From: Perlabentimonas gracilis
GTDB lineage: Bacteria; Bacteroidota; Bacteroidia; Bacteroidales; Tenuifilaceae
DNA length: 64,000 nucleotides
NCBI RefSeq assembly: GCF_011174675.1
Contig: NZ_JAANIG010000010.1
Span: forward strand, 1-64,000
Direction: 5' to 3'
In this document: positions 8,382 through 16,975 of the stretch, one piece after another
Position numbering within the stretch: position 1 is the first letter of the stretch
Layout: every line of letters starts with the position of its first letter
Program-made: the position numbers and the translations under genes
The notes under the pieces: generated by a model
Databases searched by the model: none
Told to the model about the DNA's origin: nothing
The model's input: the letters and a program-made list of their open reading frames with translations, nothing else

Positions 8382-9053
8382 ATGTCTGCGCAATGTAATA
8401 TTCATTAACGATCGTAAGCGATATCCCAGAGTATGCCAGATTGTTAGTTGTTGTTTTACTAGCACCATACTTATACAAATCAAATAATTATTTTGAATCC
8501 ATCGTGTGCAGGATCACATACTTCATTGTTTTCAATTGTGAAATGATTTGGATGCTAGATGGTTCAGGATTGTTTATATAGCTTAGAAATAGGCGAGCAT
8601 GGTTATTATTGCGAAAATCTTGCACATCAATCTGTTTCAGTCCCCAAAATTAACCCAGATTTAGAAAAACTAAATTTGTAAGCATTTATGATTGCAAATT
8701 TTTTAGTTTTTCTTTATCGATTTGTCATATTAACACCCATATAATCAATGCATAAACAGTGTCTTTTTCTAATGGCGGTCATTAGAAAAAGAATCGCTAA
8801 TGACAACCGGAGCGAAGCGTAGCTCAGCGTTAGCTAAATTTGGGATCAACCTTTGATTTTGCGCTAATAGCTGTTCGTGTCTCTGTCAAAACCTGATGAG
8901 AGGCACTTCGGATGCTAAAGGGTCACAAATATTGTTTGTGTAAAGGATATTCGTTATAAAGTGTCTAAATGAATAGTAACCGAGGATTTGATTTTAGCGC
9001 GATTCTATTTAATATTGCTGTTCAGGAGTTTGTTAGGGAATGGAGCTGTTGTT
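8382..9053. other. gene-poor region of about 670 bases
   Basis: I see no gene of credible length on either strand; the best frames are about 20-33 codons with no similarity I recognise. The region contains a strong inverted repeat at 8762-8792 (listed separately). It separates the plus-strand metal cluster from the minus-strand dms genes, so it lies between two convergent units. Confidence 0.6.
8762..8792. repeat. 13-base perfect inverted repeat
   Basis: TCTTTTTCTAATG (8762-8774) and CATTAGAAAAAGA (8780-8792) are exact reverse complements with a 5-base loop GCGGT. It forms a strong but A/T-rich hairpin in a gene-poor region between convergent operons. No T-tract follows on either strand beyond the stem. 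It could be a terminator-like element, a relic of a mobile element or an RNA structure. Confidence 0.7.
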
Positions 9054-9905
9054 CTACAAACCTATCCTAAAGTACGATGAGTAAAAGATAATCCGTGCCG
9101 CAAATTCTGCTATCACAAAAAATACAAACGCAAGCAGGTAAAGGCGAATGCCGGTATCGGAATCGCGTGGATTCGGGAAAACCCGTCGGATAAGCATACC
9201 TAGTCCAAGCAGCCAAGCCCATGATAGGGCATTCCAAATGGGATGATACATCCTTCCTGCAAAAGCTATGTTTTCGTTGGTTGTTGTGTCCCAGCCAACC
9301 AGTCCAGAAATAAATTTTACTGCAAGGATAGTTATTATAACAAACACGAAAACTCTTTCTACATTCTTATCTAAATTATCCTTGTGGCTATTATAGAACA
9401 AGACCGATGCAAACGAAGAGCCTAGTAGTATAGTGTTGACGTAAAAGGCTATCAGTGTACCTGGGGTGTTCCAAACTGGTATGGTCTCAATCATGTATAG
9501 CTTGGCCATGGTGAGCACCATAGTTAAGCCCAACAAACTTGAAATGGCTAGGAGAGGGATAAGAAAACTCCTTTTTCCTTTGCAGAATAGCCAGTACAAT
9601 GTGGTTGCAAAAACCGATGCGGCGTAGGCCGAAACCATCAATATCTCGCGGCTAAGCCATGACGATTTCAGGTTGGTAAGCGCAAATACCGATGATAATG
9701 GCGCCGATAGATGCAGGAACGAGATGATTAGCGCAATGCCTATGGCTCCAGTGGCGACAAGTAGTCCAACTTTTAAAAAGGATGCTTGTGCATTATCATC
9801 ACGCTTAGGTGTAATAATTGTGTATATCAGCAAAGCTGTTGTTAGCCCCGCCGAGAATTGCCCAATTAGCGTAAAAAATAGTAGCGACCATTCTGAGCTA
9901 TGCAT
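9054..9905 (-). CDS. dmsC: DmsC-type membrane anchor of molybdoenzyme
   Basis: This 283-residue protein has about eight hydrophobic segments and matches the DmsC anchor of DMSO reductase-type complexes, which oxidises menaquinol and passes electrons to DmsB. It starts MHSSEWSLLFFTLIGQ, typical of the family (short N-terminus then a first helix containing Q and G). Its ATG overlaps the dmsB stop by 8 bases, so the three genes form one operon in the order A, B, C. The final acceptor cannot be told from the anchor alone. Confidence 0.88.
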   Translation of the reverse strand: MHSSEWSLLFFTLIGQFSAGLTTALLIYTIITPKRDDNAQASFLKVGLLVATGAIGIALIISFLHLSAPLSSVFALTNLKSSWLSREILMVSAYAASVFATTLYWLFCKGKRSFLIPLLAISSLLGLTMVLTMAKLYMIETIPVWNTPGTLIAFYVNTILLGSSFASVLFYNSHKDNLDKNVERVFVFVIITILAVKFISGLVGWDTTTNENIAFAGRMYHPIWNALSWAWLLGLGMLIRRVFPNPRDSDTGIRLYLLAFVFFVIAEFAARIIFYSSYFRIGL

Positions 9906-10521
9906 CTCGTACCTCCTCCTTATTTATGATTTTCCAGTTCATCTCTTTTTTTGCGGCTTCTTTTGCTTTTATCACCAGCGATGGCTTGGTAATATGTGCG
10001 CTTGGGAGCGGGTATATATTTTCCCAATCGTCAAACTCGCTTCTTAATTCACTTAGCTCGCCAACTTTTAGCACCCGCATAGGGCACGCAGCAACGCATG
10101 AAGGCTGTTTGCCTTCGGCTAGGTAGTCGATACATAGGTCGCATTTGGTCATCTTGCCAGTTTGCTTATTCAGATGGAGTGCTCCGTATGGGCAAGCCCA
10201 CTGGCAATACTTACAGCCCATACATCGGTCGGCATCAATAAGCACAATGCCTTCCTCATTCTTATATATCGCCCCGTTGGGGCAATTCTTCATGCAGATT
10301 GGATCCTCGCAATGGTTGCACGACATGGATATGTTGTACGATTCGATGCCCGACTCCCAGTTGCTATCACCCTTTGCTTCCCAATGTCCACCAGCCACCT
10401 CGTAAACATTGCGCCAGCGCAATCCAACAGCATGATCCTGCTTATCCTTACAGGCTATTTGGCAGGTTTTGCAGCCCGAGCACTGCGACGAGTCGAAATA
10501 GAAAGCCCACTGTTTTGCCAT
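9898..10521 (-). CDS. dmsB: DmsB-type four-cluster ferredoxin subunit
   Basis: This 207-residue electron-transfer subunit carries four [4Fe-4S] clusters. Cys motifs are clear: CSGCKTCQIAC at 14-24, CNHCEDPICMKNC, CMGCKYCQWAC and CDLC...CVAAC. It links the membrane quinol oxidase DmsC with the catalytic DmsA. It has no signal peptide, as expected, because it is exported together with the Tat-signal-bearing DmsA. The order dmsA-dmsB-dmsC and the 45-base gap after dmsA support an operon. Confidence 0.93.
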   Translation of the reverse strand: MAKQWAFYFDSSQCSGCKTCQIACKDKQDHAVGLRWRNVYEVAGGHWEAKGDSNWESGIESYNISMSCNHCEDPICMKNCPNGAIYKNEEGIVLIDADRCMGCKYCQWACPYGALHLNKQTGKMTKCDLCIDYLAEGKQPSCVAACPMRVLKVGELSELRSEFDDWENIYPLPSAHITKPSLVIKAKEAAKKEMNWKIINKEEVRDA

Positions 10522-10566
10522 GGTATTTTGTTGTAGTAACTATTGTTTTATAAAAAATCCCCCCTT

Positions 10567-12996
10567 CTAAATCTTCTCAACCTCCACCATAATGGTGTGC
10601 TGCGCATTGCCGTAGGCAAGGGGTGTCCAGCGGTGCGAGGTTAGCACGTTCACGTTCCCTCTTCGGTCAATCCCGTTCTTATCGGGTTTCCACCACGCCC
10701 CCTGCGGAATATCAATTACTCCGGGCATAATCTTGGGGGTGATGCGGCACGGCATGGCTATTTTGCCCCTGTCGTTATAAATCAATATCTCATCGCCATC
10801 GTTTATGCTACGTTTTTTTGCATCAATTGGGTTGATAAATACTCGCTGAGGGAAAGCCTCCTCAAGCCAGTCAACCCCATCGTGGGTAGAGTGCACACGT
10901 GCCATATAGTGATGCCCCACGGCTTGCAGCGGGAACCTTTTGGCCTCCTCGCCAAATGGGCTTTCCCACTCCTGTATGTACTTGGGTACGGCAGGTATCG
11001 TGTTGGGCTTGCCCATATCGAAAAGAGTTTTTGAGAAGAGTTCGATTTTTCCACTTGGCGTTCGCAACGGATTCTTCTCTGGATTTGCCCTAAACTCCCT
11101 GAATGCTATGGCTGGCTTATCCACCGCCTTGGTGTATCCACCCCAGTTGTCCTTTTCCATTTTATCCAGACTGGGGATATCTGGGAAACGGGTGTTTCTG
11201 TATCGCTCCACGGCCCACTCAATCCATTCCCGCTCGCTGCGGTTCTGGGTAAACTCTTCCCTTACCCCAAAGCGTTCTGCCAGTTCGGCGCATATTTGGT
11301 AATCGCTTTTGGTCTCGTGGGGCGGTTTGGCCAGCTGGGGCATTATAATTACCTCATCGCCGTACTTCCAACCATCTTGTAAACCCCAGGTTTCCATTTG
11401 CGTGCAAACGGGCAGCACCAAATCGGCATATTTGGCCGAGGGGGTCATGAACTGATCCTGCACCGCAATGAACTCCACTAGGCTTTCATCTTTCAAGATT
11501 TTGGCCGAGCGGTTGGTGTCGGCATGCTGATTTATAAGGATATTTGAGGCAACGCACCAGATAAGCTTTAGGTTATTATCCAGCTTCTCAACACCACGAA
11601 CACCATCCTCCGAATCCATCTCCTTGCCACGCAGAATGGCCTCAGTCCAAAGGAAAACGGGTATGGTTGCCTTTACCGGATTTCTGCCCGTTGGAAAAAC
11701 GTTCCAGAATGGGCCACCGTCATCGGCCTGCAGGGCTATGCCGCCTGCCCAGCCGCCGGGAATACCCACATTGCCAGTTATGGCAGGAAGGCAGCAACCC
11801 GCAATAACCACCTGCTCGCCGTATGCCCTGCGCTGGATACCATATCCTTGGTAAAGCACCGAGGGTTTGCTGGTGGCGTACTCGCGGGCAATGCGCCTTA
11901 TTGTTTGGGCGGAAACGCTACAAATCTTTTCGGCCCACTCGGGCGTTTTGGGAATTCCATCGTGTGTTCCTAGGATGTAATCGGAGTAGCTCTCCTCGTC
12001 TTCGCAACCCTTGGGCATCTGGGTTTTGTCGAAACCTACGCAGCAGCGTTTTATGAAATCTTTATCGTGAAGATTTTCGGTGATAATGGTATAGGCCATG
12101 GCACTCATCATGGCCACATCGGTGCCGGGGCGAATGGGAATCCACTCATCGGCCAGCGCCACGGCGCTCATGCTCATGCGCGGGTCGATACACACAACCC
12201 TAGCACCCCTTTCGCGCGCCTTTTTGATGAAGAACTCGCTGTTGGTGCCATCGCGCATCTCGGCGGGGTTCCATCCCCACATAATTATGAACTTGCTATT
12301 AACCCAATCTTGTCGCTGGTTACCAGTTACCGATGTGCCATACACATATGGCGTGGCCTTCGATATGCAAGCCCAGCTGTAGCTGTTGTAAAAGCCTAAC
12401 GATCCACCTAGTAGGTTGATGAGGCGGGCTGCGGTTTGCCTGCCGTTTATCTGATTGTAGCTGCCTGTTCCGTATGGGACAAGTATTGCGGAGTTGCCGT
12501 ATTTTTCCTTAACCCGCTTAATCTCCGATGCCAGCAAGTCAAGTGCTTCATCCCATGATATTTTCTCGAATTCACCCGAACCACGCTCGCCAACCCTTTT
12601 TAGTGGGTACTTTAATCGGTCGGGATGATACTGCCTACGCCGGTATGAGCGACCACGAATACAGGCTCTTAGCTGCGGATCCTCAAGCGTATCGCCGGGG
12701 CGATCGTCGGTTTCAATGCGGGTCACAGTACCATCCTTAACGTGGAATTTTAGTATGCATCGGCCACCGCAGTTGTGCCCAGGGCATCCTGCCCTTATTA
12801 TCATGGTATCGCCTTTGGTCTCAATAATCTCGGCGGAACCATCGGATAGGTTTCCCACGCAGCCCAGTAGCCCTCCCGACAGAAAAACGCCACCTCCCAG
12901 CAGAATGCTTAGCTTAATGAAATCGCGCCTATCCATTCCCGTTGAAACTTCATCAGGTTTATTCGGCTTAGATACTTTTTTCTTCTGTTTGCCCAT
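10567..12996 (-). CDS. dmsA: DmsA-type molybdopterin oxidoreductase (Tat-exported)
   Basis: This 809-residue catalytic subunit belongs to the DMSO reductase family. It has a twin-arginine signal (RRDFIK at 23-28), a [4Fe-4S] site C71-x4-C76-x3-C80-x31-C112 (GHNCGGRC, LRACIRGRSYRR), then molybdopterin and dinucleotide-binding domains ending in the C-terminal beta barrel (NDRGKIAMPC, HRWTPLAYGNAQH). A lipobox-like LLGC ends at Cys46 after the Tat hydrophobic stretch, so lipidation is possible. Substrate (DMSO, TMAO, sulfur or selenium oxyanion) is not decided by sequence. No dmsD-type chaperone is seen next to it. Confidence 0.9.
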   Translation of the reverse strand: MGKQKKKVSKPNKPDEVSTGMDRRDFIKLSILLGGGVFLSGGLLGCVGNLSDGSAEIIETKGDTMIIRAGCPGHNCGGRCILKFHVKDGTVTRIETDDRPGDTLEDPQLRACIRGRSYRRRQYHPDRLKYPLKRVGERGSGEFEKISWDEALDLLASEIKRVKEKYGNSAILVPYGTGSYNQINGRQTAARLINLLGGSLGFYNSYSWACISKATPYVYGTSVTGNQRQDWVNSKFIIMWGWNPAEMRDGTNSEFFIKKARERGARVVCIDPRMSMSAVALADEWIPIRPGTDVAMMSAMAYTIITENLHDKDFIKRCCVGFDKTQMPKGCEDEESYSDYILGTHDGIPKTPEWAEKICSVSAQTIRRIAREYATSKPSVLYQGYGIQRRAYGEQVVIAGCCLPAITGNVGIPGGWAGGIALQADDGGPFWNVFPTGRNPVKATIPVFLWTEAILRGKEMDSEDGVRGVEKLDNNLKLIWCVASNILINQHADTNRSAKILKDESLVEFIAVQDQFMTPSAKYADLVLPVCTQMETWGLQDGWKYGDEVIIMPQLAKPPHETKSDYQICAELAERFGVREEFTQNRSEREWIEWAVERYRNTRFPDIPSLDKMEKDNWGGYTKAVDKPAIAFREFRANPEKNPLRTPSGKIELFSKTLFDMGKPNTIPAVPKYIQEWESPFGEEAKRFPLQAVGHHYMARVHSTHDGVDWLEEAFPQRVFINPIDAKKRSINDGDEILIYNDRGKIAMPCRITPKIMPGVIDIPQGAWWKPDKNGIDRRGNVNVLTSHRWTPLAYGNAQHTIMVEVEKI

Positions 12997-13038
12997 GGGA
13001 ATAAATAATGTTTGTGTTACTAAATTATCTCGAGAGTT

Positions 13039-14559
13039 TCAATACATTGTTTGAATGTTTACGATAGGGTTTAGTTTAATTAAAAAGTGTTTTCCTGTAA
13101 GCGTTTTTACAGAATCGACTTTTTGCTGATGAAAGCCGTCGAAAATTTCTGAATTGCCACTAATTGTTAGGCTCTCTCTCGAAATTGTTTTGGGTCTGTC
13201 GATGCAATCGGTGTAAACGGATTGTCCATTGTTTAGCGCTATATAAATGGCTTCAACCACATCCTCCATCTCCTTAGTTTGAGTAGCCGATATTGTATTG
13301 GTAGGGTAGTTCCCCTTGTAATAGCGTACCTGATTGTCGATGCTTGGTTTACTGAATACTACAAAAAGGGTTTGAGCTGCATCCGAATCCCCAACAGCGT
13401 TTGCAACCATTCCACTACCATCGATACTGTGCCTGCTCAGCGGGATTAATCCAAATGAAATGTTCCATACAAGCATAGCAATGGCTAGGAAACCAATAAA
13501 TCGTATCTCGTTGGAAAGAACTCTTGAGAGTATAATCGCTCCTAGAAATGGGAGCATAACCATGAACTCAGCATTACCGTGCGATAGAATGGCGAAAATT
13601 AGTTGAAGTCCAAAGGCTAAGATTATAGCTGATGTAAATGGCGATAGAATCTCTCTGACTGAGGCCGATAACCCTTTAAAATTGTATAAACCAATGGATG
13701 TTAACAGCATAAATCCAAAGACACCCAAAATATACCACCGAGAGATATCCATAAGGTTGCCAAGGTAGCCATGAGCTTGAAGGAATGTTCTAATAAAACT
13801 TATGCCCGATAGGGCGACGTGCTTAAATCCTAAACCAATGGTTGCTGAGCCAGAGTAAAAATCTCTGAGCGCAAACTGTAGAAGTGACTCAAACGAGATA
13901 CTAACATTATAGTAGAGTGCTAATACAAGAACATATGTAAGGGGAACCAGCAAGGCGGGTATTGCGTATTTCAATGCACCTAGGTAGTCACGCCTAATAA
14001 AAAGTGCCAAAGAGATTGCCAGCCACCAGAAGAAGTGAATTTGATGAACAAGGCATGCGAAGGCAGCAAAAAAACCTGCCCAAAGAATTGATGTTGAGTT
14101 TTTTTGTTTGCAATACAACAGAAAGAAATGGCTAGCAATAAGCGAAAAGATGATTGGGATAATATAGGTTTCGTTCTCGGTGGCAAACCGCATAACACCC
14201 CAAGAGCTGCCAGCAAAAAGCACCCATACTGTAGCTTTGCTATCGCCATATCCTAACCCTTTAAAAATCTTCCCCAGAATTAAAAGGGATAGCGCTGCGA
14301 ATAAGGCGTTCATTGCTTTTAGTGCTCCCAGCGTATTGCTAATCCCAATAAGCTTCAGAAGGCTAACCCATAGGTAGCCGATAAGGTTGTATAGTAGGTG
14401 GTGAGAGAGGAATAGCGATTCGGCATCCCGAATGTAGTTGGCATATCCGTATCCATCGATGGTGCTTTGCCTGCTTGGCAGAAACAGATATATGAGGAAT
14501 AGAATTAGTGCGCATAGGGCATGGCTCTTTTTTAATCCAAAAATCCATTTCTTATACAT
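13039..14559 (-). CDS. polytopic membrane protein, GT39-like
   Basis: From ATG at 14559 this is a 506-residue protein with roughly ten or more hydrophobic segments; a TTG six bases earlier would add only two residues. The first loop (SRQSTIDGYGYANYIRDAES) has the acidic, aspartate-containing periplasmic loop and the overall layout of GT-C fold glycosyltransferases such as family 39 or related mannosyl/arabinosyl transferases, but I see no diagnostic motif, so the assignment is only structural. A TATATTTG box at 14582-14589 (minus) may be its promoter. It lies 42 bases upstream of dmsA on the same strand but is probably unrelated in function. Confidence 0.7.
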   Translation of the reverse strand: MYKKWIFGLKKSHALCALILFLIYLFLPSRQSTIDGYGYANYIRDAESLFLSHHLLYNLIGYLWVSLLKLIGISNTLGALKAMNALFAALSLLILGKIFKGLGYGDSKATVWVLFAGSSWGVMRFATENETYIIPIIFSLIASHFFLLYCKQKNSTSILWAGFFAAFACLVHQIHFFWWLAISLALFIRRDYLGALKYAIPALLVPLTYVLVLALYYNVSISFESLLQFALRDFYSGSATIGLGFKHVALSGISFIRTFLQAHGYLGNLMDISRWYILGVFGFMLLTSIGLYNFKGLSASVREILSPFTSAIILAFGLQLIFAILSHGNAEFMVMLPFLGAIILSRVLSNEIRFIGFLAIAMLVWNISFGLIPLSRHSIDGSGMVANAVGDSDAAQTLFVVFSKPSIDNQVRYYKGNYPTNTISATQTKEMEDVVEAIYIALNNGQSVYTDCIDRPKTISRESLTISGNSEIFDGFHQQKVDSVKTLTGKHFLIKLNPIVNIQTMY

Positions 14560-14695
14560 GGGCAAAAGTTTTCGAATGCTTCAAATATAGCCATTATTCT
14601 ACTCTTTAGCCATAGTGAGCGGTTCGATAATTATCGCACTCAAAGCATTGGCGGTGAAATATTTTTTGTAACATTGCTTTTAAATCTGATGCGAG

Positions 14696-15202
14696 ATGAA
14701 GAAGTATACCCTGATACTAATTTGTTTGGGTTTTGGCGCTTGTGCGGTTCTTAAAACCCCGGTTGCTGTGGATGTTAAGCCTATGGATGTGAATAGCTTC
14801 ATGGCGAAGCCATTTGTTCACGGCGAGGCCATTGGGCAGTTTAAAGCCAATATGCCTGAGCGCACCAAGGTACAGAAGCTAATTAAACGAAGCCCTCGAG
14901 AGCACCAAGCGCCCGACACCATCTACAATTTCACCTATAAAAACTCAAAAATCAGCATATACAAAACTCGATTCAATCAGGAGTTTATGCTAGGGGGTAT
15001 TGTGCGCGACTCAGAGATTGAGCTGGCCAATGGGATAAGAACAGGAATGCTTCGCGATGATTTTTACCGATCGTTCACCGATTTAAGCAAAACCCCACAG
15101 GATTCAGTTGTGCTCAAGTACCAGCAGATAGACCGTACTTTTAACTTTTACTTCGATAAGAAGGGCCGATTGGATAAGTTTACCTTTACTGGCAGTAAGT
15201 AA
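14696..15202 (+). CDS. small lipoprotein of unknown function
   Basis: This 168-residue protein begins MKKYTLILICLGFGACAVL, a lipoprotein signal with a lipobox GFGAC (Cys16). The rest contains PREHQAPDTIYNFTYKNSKISIYKT and a C-terminal stretch LDKFTFTGSK, rich in alternating polar and aromatic residues, giving a beta-strand look. I do not recognise a family. It ends 3 bases before the stop of the convergent psd gene. Confidence 0.7.
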   Translation: MKKYTLILICLGFGACAVLKTPVAVDVKPMDVNSFMAKPFVHGEAIGQFKANMPERTKVQKLIKRSPREHQAPDTIYNFTYKNSKISIYKTRFNQEFMLGGIVRDSEIELANGIRTGMLRDDFYRSFTDLSKTPQDSVVLKYQQIDRTFNFYFDKKGRLDKFTFTGSK

Positions 15203-15205
15203 CCA

Positions 15206-15859
15206 CTATGGAATAACCGCAAGCACGGTTTGAGTCCCCACCACCTTTTGATTTAGCTTTACCTTAACTGCAGAGTCGATTGGGATAAAAACATCGACCC
15301 TGGAGCCAAACTTTATGAACCCCATCTCCTGGTTTTGGATCGCCGTATCGTTTGTTTTGGTGTAGCACACGATTCTACGAGCCAAAAATCCAGCAATTTG
15401 CCTGAAAAGTACTTTGGCTCCATCGGTACGTTCAATGGCAATGGTAGTGCGTTCGTTAAGTGTTGACGACTTTGGCTCCCAGGCCAACAGGAATTTCCCT
15501 GGATGGTACTTTTGGTAAAGAACCCTTCCTGCAATGGGGTACCAGTTTATATGCACGTTCCATACCGACATGAATATGGATATCTGGAGGCAACGTGTGT
15601 TAAGGAACTCGGTTTCTTCAACCTCTTCAATTACTACCACCTTGCCATCGCATGGCGAGAAAACCTTTTTTGGATCGGTAATTACGACCCGCTTGGGAAC
15701 TCGAAAAAACCTTAGGATAAAAATGAGAAATGCCAGCGATATGCCCGTGGCTATGTACAAACCAATGGTTCCTGCGAGAAGCCATACGAGGGCGCAAATA
15801 CCTACTAGTATTGTAAAAGCAACAGCTAAAATTGTAATCCCTTCCCTGTGAATGCGCAT
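15206..15859 (-). CDS. psd: phosphatidylserine decarboxylase
   Basis: This 217-residue enzyme makes phosphatidylethanolamine from phosphatidylserine at the cytoplasmic membrane. Two hydrophobic segments lie at about 8-50; FSPCDGKV at about 67 is the conserved PSD motif, and FGSRVDVF with Gly185-Ser186 is the self-cleavage site where the serine becomes the pyruvoyl group. The short length is typical of the PSD type found in Bacteroidota and alphaproteobacteria. It is the last gene of the rsfS-ftsH-DUF2007-cdsA-psd series and pairs functionally with cdsA, 57 bases upstream. Confidence 0.93.
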   Translation of the reverse strand: MRIHREGITILAVAFTILVGICALVWLLAGTIGLYIATGISLAFLIFILRFFRVPKRVVITDPKKVFSPCDGKVVVIEEVEETEFLNTRCLQISIFMSVWNVHINWYPIAGRVLYQKYHPGKFLLAWEPKSSTLNERTTIAIERTDGAKVLFRQIAGFLARRIVCYTKTNDTAIQNQEMGFIKFGSRVDVFIPIDSAVKVKLNQKVVGTQTVLAVIP

Positions 15860-15915
15860 CGAATTATACTGTTAATTGAAAAAATGGTTGAACTATTTAA
15901 ATATATTAGGTTATG

Positions 15916-16743
15916 CTAAATAAGCATCATTATCTCAAGGTAAACAAATACAATGGGTGCCGAAATCAGTACACAGTCGAACCTGTCGAGCAGCCCTCCA
16001 TGCCCTGGCATAATTTTACCAGAGTCTTTTACCCCTACGCTACGTTTAAACATCGACTCCACCAAATCGCCAAAAATGCCTGTTGTTGCAGTTATTAGAC
16101 CAATAACTGCCCAATGAAAGAACGATAACTCAATGAAAACTAGCGATAGAATCCATGAAGCCAGTACGGTAAAGAATAGTCCACCTACCAGCCCTTCCCA
16201 CGATTTTTTTGGCGATATGCGTGGAAACAGCCTGTTCTTTCCAATGCTGAGCCCCACAACATAAGCTCCCGAATCGTTGGCCCAAAGCATAATGAAGTAT
16301 CCCAGCAGGATATGAGTTTTATACCCAATATGATATGATGAGTAGCTAAGGGCAAAGTAGTTGAGCAGCGAGAATGGTATTGCCACGTAAATAATGCCTA
16401 GCAGTGTAAAGGCAATGTTGTGTATTGGCTTTTGGTGATTTCTGTATAGTTCAATTAGGAAAATGCTTAGTATTAGCGGAATAATCCCAAGAAAGATGTA
16501 ATGCCCAAGCATTCCTATGGCAAACAGGTGATTCATAATAAATATTAAGCCCCCAAGCACCATTCCGTAGAGGTACTGAGGCTTAACCCGTGCCTTAAAG
16601 GTTATGCGGAAGAACTCAAGCAACGTGAGTTCCATCAGCACAAAGAAAACAATGAAAAAGCTAAAGCGCCCTAGTATTATCCCTCCAATTATAAGGACGA
16701 TGAATAGGGCTCCGCTAATGGTTCTTTTTAGGAATGAGCTCAA
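15916..16743 (-). CDS. cdsA: phosphatidate cytidylyltransferase (CDP-diglyceride synthase)
   Basis: This 275-residue integral membrane enzyme converts phosphatidate and CTP to CDP-diacylglycerol, the precursor of all phospholipids. It has about eight hydrophobic segments and the family signature near the C-terminus (FKRSVGVKDSGKIMPGHGG, then LLDRFD). The ATG overlaps the stop of the preceding DUF2007 gene by 4 bases, so the two are translationally coupled. Confidence 0.95.
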   Translation of the reverse strand: MSSFLKRTISGALFIVLIIGGIILGRFSFFIVFFVLMELTLLEFFRITFKARVKPQYLYGMVLGGLIFIMNHLFAIGMLGHYIFLGIIPLILSIFLIELYRNHQKPIHNIAFTLLGIIYVAIPFSLLNYFALSYSSYHIGYKTHILLGYFIMLWANDSGAYVVGLSIGKNRLFPRISPKKSWEGLVGGLFFTVLASWILSLVFIELSFFHWAVIGLITATTGIFGDLVESMFKRSVGVKDSGKIMPGHGGLLDRFDCVLISAPIVFVYLEIMMLI

Positions 16744-16949
16744 AGTTCAACGTCTTCAATTAGTTTAAGGGCAATTTGTTCGCTCTCCTTTGGTACGTAA
16801 ACCTCAGCCGAGCCAAAGGTTTGGTACGATGAGTCATGCTGGTTTAGTAAAACGGCTTCAATACCATTGGTCTCAAGCATTTGTTTTACTATCTCTGCCT
16901 CTATTGGAGAGCCGCTTCTATGTACTGATACCCAGTTCTTGTCGTCCAT
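16740..16949 (-). CDS. DUF2007 small protein
   Basis: This 69-residue protein has the DUF2007 pattern: a short beta strand, then SGSPIEAEIVKQMLETNGIEAVLLN and a closing VYVPKESEQIALKLIED. Members are small ferredoxin-like folds sometimes called putative signal-transducing proteins; no function is proven. It sits between ftsH and cdsA with a 4-base overlap to cdsA, a gene order common in Bacteroidota. Confidence 0.85.
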   Translation of the reverse strand: MDDKNWVSVHRSGSPIEAEIVKQMLETNGIEAVLLNQHDSSYQTFGSAEVYVPKESEQIALKLIEDVEL

Positions 16950-16975
16950 AGGTTTGGGTTTAGTTAAGCTTTAGC

